Shown here piece after piece: positions 44,456 through 51,722 of a stretch of 64,000 bases of DNA. The position numbers and the translations under genes are program-made. The stretch is taken from NCBI RefSeq assembly GCF_019492185.1, contig NZ_JAICCF010000002.1, positions 1,324,032 through 1,388,031 of the forward strand, written 5' to 3'. The notes below the pieces were generated by a model. It was not told the origin of the DNA and searched no databases. It saw only the letters and a program-made list of their open reading frames with translations. Every line of letters begins with the position of its first letter. The first letter of the stretch is position 1. This DNA comes from Chitinophaga rhizophila. Lineage in GTDB: Bacteria; Bacteroidota; Bacteroidia; Chitinophagales; Chitinophagaceae.

Positions 44456-47110
44456 TTAATTTTTAAATGTATCTCTGAGACTTCTAACGCTTAGCTGTTC
44501 CTGTACCTCCTGCACCGACGTCTGAGCAGGTACCTTTACCGTCACGGTTACTGACTCGCCCGGCAATACGTCAAAATAGTTGTCGCTGAACTGCGTATCC
44601 GGCAATTTATCTAACAGCAGATATACGTTCCTGGCATGCTTATTCGCAGTAATAGTCACTCTTAACGTAGTTTTTAACACCGGTGCATTCTCCGGTCCGG
44701 CATCTGATAGTTTCACATAACGCTCTTCTCCCGGCCTGTCTGCTTCATTGTTCGTATCTGCTGTAATTTTGGTCTGAATACCAGGATCAGGTAATTCCAT
44801 GATACTGGCGTTAGCAAAGTAATACACATTCCTCGTTAATAACTTATCTTTCTTTACCACTTTTGTGTAGAATATTACCTTCCGTTCATCCACACCCTTT
44901 AATAATTCGCTCACAACCACTTCGTGCTGCAACTTACTTTGTACCTCTTTCAGCATAATATCTTTCACTGACTGCTTCCACAACACCTTCCCTTCCAGAT
45001 CCATCAGCTGCATATCCAGCGTTACCGGCCCGTCCTGCGCTATATCTGTGATTAACCAGGTCTGTAGCTTACCGTTATCTACCACATTAGATACCATCAC
45101 CGGCGCAAATGCCTTCTTCACATAATACTGCAATGCCTTCCATCTGCCATAGTAGTCAATACCCGACCAGGATGGTCCAGGCCAGCAATCATTCAGCTGC
45201 CAATACAAAGTACCCATACAATATGGCATTGCCCGGCGGTGTGCTTCTATTGCGATCCGCATCCCTTCTGCCTGCAATACCTGGTTCACATACAGGAAAG
45301 CTGGAAAATCCTTCGGCTCCCGGTAGTAATGATTCAGATAGGTACTGATAGCGGCATTGCCCCTGCCGCCACTTTTCTGGTGCGACAACATCACCGGCGA
45401 ATACAGATCATGGTCTTTCACATCTGCAAAGCGGCGTACGGTATGTATATCCGGGAAAGACTGGAAACCATATTCACTCATAAACCGGGGTACATGCGTA
45501 TTGTAGGCTTCAAACCATTCCATCCCATGCCATACTCCCCAATAATGATTATCTCCTTTCGCAAAATCTTCCATCTTACCCCAATTGCTGATAGGCGAAG
45601 AATGAAAATAAAACCTGCCGGGATCCAAAGCTTTCACCTGCACCGGCAATAATGCCTTAAATAAGGTATCATAGCCTTTTAACAGGTTATCCCATTGCGG
45701 GGCTGTATAGCCGTAACCATCTCTCCATCCCCAGTTCTTAATGGCTACCGCTACTTCATTATTTCCGCACCACAACGCCAGCGACGCATGATTACGCAGT
45801 CTTCTGATATTGTAAGACACTTCCGCTTTTACATTTTCCAGGAAAGCCGTATCCGAAGGATATAATGTACAGGCAAACATAAAATCCTGCCATACCAGTA
45901 TACCATGCTGGTCGGCCAGCTCATAAAACTCATCGCGTTCATAAGCACCGCCTCCCCATACACGCACCATATTGAAATGAGAAGACTGCATGTCGTTGAA
46001 CAGCTGACGGTACTGTTTGCTATTCACCCTTGAGCGGAAATTATCCTGTGGTATATAATTCGCTCCTTTCATGAATACCGGCTGTCCATTCACTTTCACA
46101 TAAAAGCTCTCACCAAGGCTATCTGGCGCATTCACCACTTCTACGGTACGCAATCCGAGATGCGCCACCCATTTGCTCACTTCTTTCTTCCCATCATATA
46201 CCGCTACTTTCACTTCATACAGGAAAGGGTCGCCCAGGCCATTCGGCCACCAGCGTTTAGGGTTTTTAATATTAAAAGGAAGTACCAGTTGCTGATCACC
46301 GGCCACCAGCTCTTTCTTTAAGGTAATGCCCGGAAATGCCTGGTTCGTGCTTTCTATACGCACGGTATATTTCCCTGCTACTGCTGTGTGCAGGTCAATC
46401 ACCGCATTCACTACTGCGGCTTTGTCTGTCAGACTTTGCTGCTGTAACCATACCTCGTTGATGCGCGCCTTATTCCAGGTTTGTATAAATACCCCTCCGC
46501 TGATACCAGCAGTAACCAGTCGCGGCCCCCAGTCCCATCCATAATGGTAGGGCGCTTTGCGGGCATAGATACTTAATGGTATATCATTGGCGTCATTACC
46601 TGCCGGATAGATCAGCCGGTCTTCCAGAAAACGTTGCATATCTCTGCGGATAGGGCTGTGGAAGAATATGCGGATCTCATTGACACCAGCTTTCAGCCAC
46701 TTTTTCACTTCTACTGCATGTCCGACAAACATGTTCTTACTCTGCAGGATAAGCTGCCCGTTCAGGTATACATCTGCATAAGTATCCAGCTCAGGAAAAT
46801 ACAGCCTTACGCCGTCATTACTCAGCAGGTCGGTCGTAACGTTGAACTGCTTCCGGTAGATCCAGTTTTTCTTATCCACCCACTGCACGCCTTTTTCATT
46901 TGTGCCAAAGTAAGGGTCAGGTATCAGCTGATGTGACATCAGGTCTGTATGGATAGTACCCGGTACCTGGGCCGCACGCCACAGGGTGTCATCGGCATCT
47001 GCAAATTCCCACCCCTGATTCAGGGCATCGCCACCAGGCAACTGTGCATATGTGGTATGCAACAGCATACACAGGCATAGGAGTAGTATATATTGTAAGT
47101 TATTCTTCAT
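44456..47110 (-). CDS. Beta-mannosidase (GH2), periplasmic
   Basis: An 884-residue exported glycosidase with a signal peptide (YILLLCLCMLLHTTYAQ). It has the GH2 layout: N-terminal jelly-roll (GVRLYFPELDTYADVYLNGQ), immunoglobulin-like domain, TIM barrel with acid/base Glu (LWCGNNEVAV, about residue 451) and nucleophile Glu (FMSEYGFQS, about 546), and C-terminal beta domains. The KAPYHYGWDWGPR motif (about residues 186-198) is typical of beta-mannosidases rather than beta-galactosidases. It is the first gene of a two-gene unit, divergent from the DUF6728-like gene with 48 bp between starts. Confidence 0.92.
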   Translation of the reverse strand: MKNNLQYILLLCLCMLLHTTYAQLPGGDALNQGWEFADADDTLWRAAQVPGTIHTDLMSHQLIPDPYFGTNEKGVQWVDKKNWIYRKQFNVTTDLLSNDGVRLYFPELDTYADVYLNGQLILQSKNMFVGHAVEVKKWLKAGVNEIRIFFHSPIRRDMQRFLEDRLIYPAGNDANDIPLSIYARKAPYHYGWDWGPRLVTAGISGGVFIQTWNKARINEVWLQQQSLTDKAAVVNAVIDLHTAVAGKYTVRIESTNQAFPGITLKKELVAGDQQLVLPFNIKNPKRWWPNGLGDPFLYEVKVAVYDGKKEVSKWVAHLGLRTVEVVNAPDSLGESFYVKVNGQPVFMKGANYIPQDNFRSRVNSKQYRQLFNDMQSSHFNMVRVWGGGAYERDEFYELADQHGILVWQDFMFACTLYPSDTAFLENVKAEVSYNIRRLRNHASLALWCGNNEVAVAIKNWGWRDGYGYTAPQWDNLLKGYDTLFKALLPVQVKALDPGRFYFHSSPISNWGKMEDFAKGDNHYWGVWHGMEWFEAYNTHVPRFMSEYGFQSFPDIHTVRRFADVKDHDLYSPVMLSHQKSGGRGNAAISTYLNHYYREPKDFPAFLYVNQVLQAEGMRIAIEAHRRAMPYCMGTLYWQLNDCWPGPSWSGIDYYGRWKALQYYVKKAFAPVMVSNVVDNGKLQTWLITDIAQDGPVTLDMQLMDLEGKVLWKQSVKDIMLKEVQSKLQHEVVVSELLKGVDERKVIFYTKVVKKDKLLTRNVYYFANASIMELPDPGIQTKITADTNNEADRPGEERYVKLSDAGPENAPVLKTTLRVTITANKHARNVYLLLDKLPDTQFSDNYFDVLPGESVTVTVKVPAQTSVQEVQEQLSVRSLRDTFKN

Positions 47111-47146
47111 AGTCCACGCTATTGGTTATTGTAGATGTATATAAGC

Positions 47147-47154
47147 TATCTTTG
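47147..47154 (+). promoter_or_regulatory. Promoter (-7 box) of the small membrane protein gene
   Basis: TATCTTTG is an exact TAnnTTTG, with TTGG 21 nt upstream (47122-47125) as a -33 candidate. It ends only 4 nt before the ATG at 47159, implying a leaderless or nearly leaderless transcript. Confidence 0.65.
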
Positions 47155-47158
47155 TACG

Positions 47159-47332
47159 ATGAAAAGCATCTGGCAGCAAATACTTCGCTATCTGTACATA
47201 GGCAAAAAGGATCCTTCAGCTCCAAAAGGCCGCTACGTTTCTATGATGCACGGTATGAACCGTATTTCCATCATTGTATTCCTGATTGCGCTGATAATTA
47301 TGGTGATTAAGCTCATCACCCGCCACCACTAA
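47159..47332 (+). CDS. Small membrane protein, DUF6728-like
   Basis: A 57-residue protein starting at the ATG at 47159 (MKSIWQQILRYLYIGKKDPS). The second half is a single hydrophobic helix, RISIIVFLIALIIMVIKLI, preceded by MMHGMNR. The pattern YLYIxKKDP ... MMHGMNRISI is what I remember of the DUF6728 family of Bacteroidota; not checked by search. Function unknown. It converges on lpxB with a 35-bp gap. Confidence 0.75.
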   Translation: MKSIWQQILRYLYIGKKDPSAPKGRYVSMMHGMNRISIIVFLIALIIMVIKLITRHH

Positions 47333-47367
47333 GCAGCATTTTCGCTATTTGTATCTCTGTTGACGAA

Positions 47368-48471
47368 CTATTGTTTTGCCATAGCATAGCTGACTGCCGC
47401 TGCACGCCGGCTGGCATCCTTTTCCCCCAATTTTGTCCACAGTGCGGCATAATCTGCCTTAATTCTGTTACGTACTTCCTTGTTCTTTAATAGTAAAGTG
47501 AGTTCTTTCAGCAGATTTTCTTCTGTGAGATCATGCTGTATCAGTTCCTTTACGACAGGTTTATCCATTACAAGATTAACCAGTGCGATATATTTTACTT
47601 TGATAAGCCGTTTGGCGAAAAAGTAGGAAATAGCGCTTCCTTTATAACATACCACCTCTGGTACGCCAAAAAGCGCGGTCTCCAGGGTAGCAGTGCCCGA
47701 GGTTACCAGGGCTGCTTCTGCCTGCCGCAGTAAGGTATAGGTTTGCCCCTTTACAGTCGATACATTACTATGCGATCCTATCAGTTCCTGTATAAAGGCA
47801 TCATCCAGACTGGGTGCCTGCGCTACAACAAACTGATAGTCAGGGAAATGTTTAGCCATAGTCAGCATAATAGGCAGTTTTACGCTTACCTCCTGTTTAC
47901 GGCTGCCAGGAAGGATGGCAATTACCGGTTTGTCTGACAATGGCGGGTCAGCAGGTTTTTCCTTTGCTTCGCGGATAACCTGTATCAGTGGATGACCAAC
48001 ATACTCTACTTCGTACTCCCACTTTTTATAAAAGTCCTGCTCGAACGGGAGGATGCAAAGCATCTTATCCACACTGCGCCGGATCTTTTTTACGCGACTT
48101 TCCTTCCAGGCCCAGACCTGTGGAGAGATATAAAATACGATCTTATATCCCAGGGGTTTTGCCCACTCTGCAATACGCAGATTAAAGCCTGCATAGTCAA
48201 TCAACACCAGCACATCGGGCTGGTATTGCTGGATGTCTTTTTTACAAAACTCCATATTACGTAGTACAGTGCGGATGTTCATCACCACTTCAATGAACCC
48301 CATAAAAGCGAGGTCCTTATAATGCTTTACTAATGTACCTCCTGCCTGCTGCATCATGTCGCCACCCCAGCACCTTATATCTGCTGCTGTATCCTGTTGC
48401 TTCAATTGTTTGATCAGATTGCTTCCATGGAGATCACCAGAGGCTTCACCGGCGATGATATAATACTTCAT
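47368..48471 (-). CDS. lpxB: Lipid-A-disaccharide synthase
   Basis: A 367-residue glycosyltransferase (GT19) of lipid A assembly at the inner membrane. Diagnostic segments: AGEASGDLHGSNLIKQLK at residues 7-24, PQVWAWKESRVKKIRRSVDK (116-135), ILPGSRKQEV and the nucleotide-sugar region LVTSGTATLETALFGVPEVV. Length is normal. An exact -7 box ends 4 nt before the ATG. Confidence 0.96.
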   Translation of the reverse strand: MKYYIIAGEASGDLHGSNLIKQLKQQDTAADIRCWGGDMMQQAGGTLVKHYKDLAFMGFIEVVMNIRTVLRNMEFCKKDIQQYQPDVLVLIDYAGFNLRIAEWAKPLGYKIVFYISPQVWAWKESRVKKIRRSVDKMLCILPFEQDFYKKWEYEVEYVGHPLIQVIREAKEKPADPPLSDKPVIAILPGSRKQEVSVKLPIMLTMAKHFPDYQFVVAQAPSLDDAFIQELIGSHSNVSTVKGQTYTLLRQAEAALVTSGTATLETALFGVPEVVCYKGSAISYFFAKRLIKVKYIALVNLVMDKPVVKELIQHDLTEENLLKELTLLLKNKEVRNRIKADYAALWTKLGEKDASRRAAAVSYAMAKQ

Positions 48472-48475
48472 GAAA

Positions 48476-48483
48476 CAAATATA
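48476..48483 (-). promoter_or_regulatory. -7 promoter element of lpxB
   Basis: The reverse complement of CAAATATA reads TATATTTG, an exact TAnnTTTG. It is 4 nt from the lpxB ATG, predicting transcription start at or near the A of the start codon. No good -33 element is seen; that position falls in GAATTAG-type repeats. Confidence 0.55.
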
Positions 48484-48563
48484 AATTAGGAATTAGGAAT
48501 TAGAAACTAAGAATTGATAGCGGAGACTGCCATTTTTTCGGGTATATACCAGTGGACGAACAA

Positions 48564-48593
48564 GCGACGAATTAGCGACGAATTAGCGACGAA
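48564..48593. repeat. GCGACGAATTA 11-bp tandem repeat
   Basis: The unit GCGACGAATTA occurs twice in full (48564-48574, 48575-48585) and a third time in part (48586-48593), preceded by a related ACGAACAA. There are no spacers, so it is not a CRISPR. It lies between lpxB and the terminator of the small membrane protein gene. Confidence 0.8.
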
Positions 48594-48621
48594 CAAAGAA
48601 CATTGGTTTTTACCCATAAAA

Positions 48622-48650
48622 AAGTCGCTTTTCCGGCGAAAAAGCGACTT
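48622..48650 (-). terminator. Terminator of the small membrane protein gene
   Basis: A perfect 11-bp stem (48622-48632 with 48640-48650), 7-nt loop, and in the minus direction a run of T residues. It lies 84 bp after the stop at 48734. The palindrome gives near-identical short peptides in opposite frames. Confidence 0.9.
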
Positions 48651-48733
48651 CATTGTAGTTTTAGCGACAAAACGACAGTTCCGGTTGTATACTAACGACC
48701 GTTGTAAGTTAACTGCATTGATAATGGTGGCTA

Positions 48734-49039
48734 CTATCCGTGTAATATCTTCAGGAACAGAATAATGATAGCATACAACATCGTTACCAGGAAAATACCT
48801 TTTGCTGTAATGTCTTTTCTTGACCTGGTATAGAAGTAAAATATCACTCCATTGAGTAACAGGCATACGCTGATCAGCTTAGGCAGCATCTGGCGATTGT
48901 CCATAATAATACCGATGAAGTCAGATAGGGATACGTCATGCTTTGGCATGAACACTAACAGGTAGTACAGGAAGAAGGCCAGTATCGGCGTAAACACACC
49001 CAATACAATGCCTAATGGGAGATTATCTCGTTTTAACAT
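48734..49039 (-). CDS. Three-helix membrane protein of unknown function
   Basis: A 101-residue protein starting at the ATG at 49039 (MLKRDNLPLGIVLGVFTPIL). Three hydrophobic helices are visible: LGIVLGVFTPILAFFLYYLL, LISVCLLLNGVIFYFY and IFLVTMLYAIIILFLKIL, with a polar loop (FMPKHDVSLSDFIGIIMD) between the first two. It starts 31 bp after the surE stop and lies between surE and lpxB. No family recognised; the position suggests envelope function. Confidence 0.75.
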   Translation of the reverse strand: MLKRDNLPLGIVLGVFTPILAFFLYYLLVFMPKHDVSLSDFIGIIMDNRQMLPKLISVCLLLNGVIFYFYTRSRKDITAKGIFLVTMLYAIIILFLKILHG

Positions 49040-49070
49040 AGTAGGTTTTGAACATGTGTATTCGTACACA

Positions 49071-49850
49071 TCATAAATTCCAGTCGTTTTCCAACTGTTG
49101 CTTCATCTTGTAATTGGTCAGATCAAACTGCACAGGTACGAGTGAAGCGTAATTATTTGCAAGCGCATATACATCTGTATCTTCTCCGTTGTCACGGTTG
49201 ATAAATTCACCCGTCAGCCAGTAGTATTTCTTTCCTCGCGGATCACGGCGTTCATCGAAGGCTTCTACCCACTTGGCATCTGCCTGACGGCATATCCTGA
49301 TGCCTTTGAAATCTTCTTTTTTAACGACAGGGATATTCACGTTGAACAGGGTACCTTGTGGCAGCTGACTTTCCAGCATCTTTTTGGCCACAGTATGGGC
49401 TACTTCTTTACATAAAGAAAAGTCTGCGTCAAAGCTGTAATCCAGATACGAGAACCCTACAGAAGGTACACCCTCAATAGCTGCTTCCATAGCGGCAGAC
49501 ATAGTACCGGAGTAAATAACGTTAATAGAATGGTTCGCACCATGGTTTACCCCACTTACACAGATATCCGGCAGCCGGTGCAGGATCTTGTCCCGGGCCA
49601 GCTTCACACAATCTACCGGGGTACCGGAACATTGCCAGGCCTCTATCCCATCAAAGATATCCACCTGATCCAGGCGAAGCGGTACACCAATGGTAATCGC
49701 ATGTCCCTTTCCAGACTGCGGACTGTCCGGCGCTACCACAACTACTCTTCCCAGCGGACTAACCGCTTCTATCAATGCCCTGATACCTGGGGCGGTTACA
49801 CCATCATCGTTCGTTACCAGTATAATCTTTTCCTGCTCTTGACCCTTCAC
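49071..49850 (-). CDS. surE: 5'/3'-nucleotidase SurE, GTG start
   Basis: A 259-residue metal-dependent nucleotidase acting on nucleoside monophosphates. ILVTNDDGVTAPGI (Asp15/Asp16 metal ligands) at the N-terminus, APDSPQSGKGHAIT and the VSGVNHGAN motif are intact. No ATG is available in the right place; the GTG at 49850 gives a normal N-terminus. An exact -7 box (TAAATTTG, 49883-49876) lies 25 nt upstream of the start. Confidence 0.94.
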   Translation of the reverse strand: MKGQEQEKIILVTNDDGVTAPGIRALIEAVSPLGRVVVVAPDSPQSGKGHAITIGVPLRLDQVDIFDGIEAWQCSGTPVDCVKLARDKILHRLPDICVSGVNHGANHSINVIYSGTMSAAMEAAIEGVPSVGFSYLDYSFDADFSLCKEVAHTVAKKMLESQLPQGTLFNVNIPVVKKEDFKGIRICRQADAKWVEAFDERRDPRGKKYYWLTGEFINRDNGEDTDVYALANNYASLVPVQFDLTNYKMKQQLENDWNL

Positions 49851-49875
49851 GTGCTTTTGAGTTTTCTTTTCACAA

Positions 49876-49883
49876 CAAATTTA
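49876..49883 (-). promoter_or_regulatory. -7 promoter element of surE
   Basis: The reverse complement of CAAATTTA reads TAAATTTG, an exact TAnnTTTG, 25 nt before the GTG start of surE. The -33 position has no clear TTTG. Confidence 0.5.
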
Positions 49884-49951
49884 ATACACTTACCTGATAG
49901 TCCATAGTCCACACTCGTGTAATAATGTTGTAACTGACTATTAACGTAAAA

Positions 49952-49984
49952 GATAGGTGAAAGATTATACTCTCTTCACCTATC
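49952..49984 (-). terminator. Terminator of the ABC permease gene
   Basis: A perfect 10-bp stem (GATAGGTGAA with TTCACCTATC) has a 13-nt loop, with a short T-run (TTTT) in the minus direction. It lies 33 bp after the permease stop. Confidence 0.75.
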
Positions 49985-50016
49985 CTTTATAAATAACTTA
50001 TAATTAACATGCTTCG

Positions 50017-50799
50017 TCAGAGGTCGGTACGCAGCATTCTCCGGAATACCAGCCATACGAAGAGAATAACATATGCTGCCAGGGCTGCGAGGTACACAGT
50101 CGTGTCATATGGTCCGGAGAACTTGACCAGTTTTTCCACCATCGGGAACGGTAACAGTTCATCGCCCGCCTGTAAAGGCAGCAACCCACCAACATCCCCG
50201 AAAAAGCGTTTCACAACAGATACCAGGATCTGTTCAATGAACATAATGTATCCCAGGAACAGGATGATAGCCAGACCGGTACGCTTTATCAGCATGCTGA
50301 CCAGCAGTGCCAGGCATAAGGATACCAGCACCTGTAAGAAGTAGTAGCATAGAAAACGGCTGTTTTCCATACTGAAAGGAGATTTACCGTAGATACTGCC
50401 AAATATGATCACTGCCACGAGGGAAGTAATCAGCGCCAATAAAGCCAGGCTGACTACCCAGAACAGTTTAGACAGTACGAAGTCTTTCCTGTCCCAGCCA
50501 TCAATGATATTCTGCCGGTGTGTGCGGTAATTAAACTCATTGCTGACCAATGTAATCAGCAGCAGGCTGAATATACCAGACGTATAGGAATTGACACTGG
50601 CTACCGTTTGCCATACCAGCGGGTAGTCGTACATGGATTGTCCGAGCAGCTTCTGTGCTTCCTGTGGTATGTTTTTGACGAAGATATCGTGAATGATAAA
50701 GTTAGGTGCCAGCATGGCCAACAGCCCAAGGGCTATAAACACCCAGAAGGTGCGGTAGTTTTTTACCTTAAGCCATTCAATTTTAATAATTTGTAGCAT
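50017..50799 (-). CDS. ABC-2 type transporter permease
   Basis: A 260-residue membrane protein starting at the ATG at 50799 (a TTG five codons upstream is less likely). Six hydrophobic segments are visible, including FWVFIALGLLAML, ALLALITSLVAVIIFGSIYG and YLAALAAYVILFVWLVF. A cytoplasmic N-terminus (MLQIIKIEWLKVKNYRTF) is typical of ABC-2 permeases. It follows its ATPase by 21 bp. The exported substrate cannot be told from sequence. Confidence 0.88.
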   Translation of the reverse strand: MLQIIKIEWLKVKNYRTFWVFIALGLLAMLAPNFIIHDIFVKNIPQEAQKLLGQSMYDYPLVWQTVASVNSYTSGIFSLLLITLVSNEFNYRTHRQNIIDGWDRKDFVLSKLFWVVSLALLALITSLVAVIIFGSIYGKSPFSMENSRFLCYYFLQVLVSLCLALLVSMLIKRTGLAIILFLGYIMFIEQILVSVVKRFFGDVGGLLPLQAGDELLPFPMVEKLVKFSGPYDTTVYLAALAAYVILFVWLVFRRMLRTDL

Positions 50800-50820
50800 A
50801 TGAAAGCGGTACAAAGAGGA

Positions 50821-51714
50821 TTAGTTATTGGTTAGTTCCAGGAAAGCCGTTTCAAGGCTCTTTCTGCTCATCTGCAGGTGACTGAGCCAGAGGCCCTGTT
50901 GTGCGCACCAGTTATTGAGTGCTGCCGGGTCGATAGCCTGTGTAAAGGTTACCTGCAGGATGCCCTCCTGCCCCGGTAATACCTGTGCAAAAGCAGGATG
51001 TTTCCTGATCAGCTGTGCAAGCGCCTGGGTATCAGCGCTGCCTATTTCTATAAAATTGTCTCTTGACAGCACTGCATTCACAGGCCCGGATCCTAATAAC
51101 TTACCTTTCCGCAATATGGCTACGTGGGTGCATACTTTCTCTACTTCGTCCAGCAGGTGACTGGCCATAATAATCGTTTTACCTGCCTGGGCCAGCTGGC
51201 GGATGAGGGTTCTTACCTCTGCAATACCGACAGGGTCCAGACCATTAGCCGGTTCGTCGAGTATCAGCACCTCGGGGTTACCCAGCATAGCTGAGGCAAT
51301 AGCCAGCCGTTGTTTCATCCCCAGGGAGTAGGTCTTAAATGCCGAGTGCTGGCGGGCAGTCAGTCCTGCCAGTTCCAGCACCCGGGGAATATCAGCTTCG
51401 CTTTGCTGTTTAATATTAGCGACTATCTGCAGATTCTTATAGGCAGACAGGTAATGATAAAAGTTAGGCGTTTCCAGCAGCGTTCCTATCTTTCTGCGTT
51501 GTGCAGCAGAAGGGGTTTCGTCCATGACAGTAAAAGTGCCGGCGTCGGCTTTCAGTACGTCGGTTACAATACCCAGCAGGGTCGTTTTGCCACTGCCATT
51601 GGGACCAAGTATGCCGAATACACTGCCGGCAGGGATATCAAAAGAGACCCCGTCCAGCGCCTGTACTGAGCTATAACGCTTGGAAATGTTGTTAAGGGAT
51701 AGAATAGTTGACAT
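50821..51714 (-). CDS. ABC transporter ATP-binding protein
   Basis: A 297-residue ATPase. Walker A GPNGSGKT (37-44), signature YSLGMKQRLA (129-138), Walker B VLILDEP (149-155) and the switch His186 in MASHLLDE are all present, so it is likely active. The C-terminal 80 residues are a variable domain seen in antibiotic or lipid exporters of the CcmA/DrrA type. It pairs with the permease downstream. The stop of the FadN-like gene is upstream only on the other side, so this unit has its own promoter, not identified. Confidence 0.92.
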   Translation of the reverse strand: MSTILSLNNISKRYSSVQALDGVSFDIPAGSVFGILGPNGSGKTTLLGIVTDVLKADAGTFTVMDETPSAAQRRKIGTLLETPNFYHYLSAYKNLQIVANIKQQSEADIPRVLELAGLTARQHSAFKTYSLGMKQRLAIASAMLGNPEVLILDEPANGLDPVGIAEVRTLIRQLAQAGKTIIMASHLLDEVEKVCTHVAILRKGKLLGSGPVNAVLSRDNFIEIGSADTQALAQLIRKHPAFAQVLPGQEGILQVTFTQAIDPAALNNWCAQQGLWLSHLQMSRKSLETAFLELTNN

Positions 51715-51722
51715 CAGGTATA

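Noticed and set aside
48564..48593. Tandem repeat considered as a CRISPR
   Set aside because: The 11-bp units are contiguous without spacers and there are no cas genes.
48507..48866. Minus-strand frame of 119 codons and a plus-strand frame over 48514-48765
   Set aside because: Both lie across the terminator palindrome and the tandem repeats. They share the short peptide SLFRRKSDF only because the palindrome reads the same on both strands; no start context or conserved feature.
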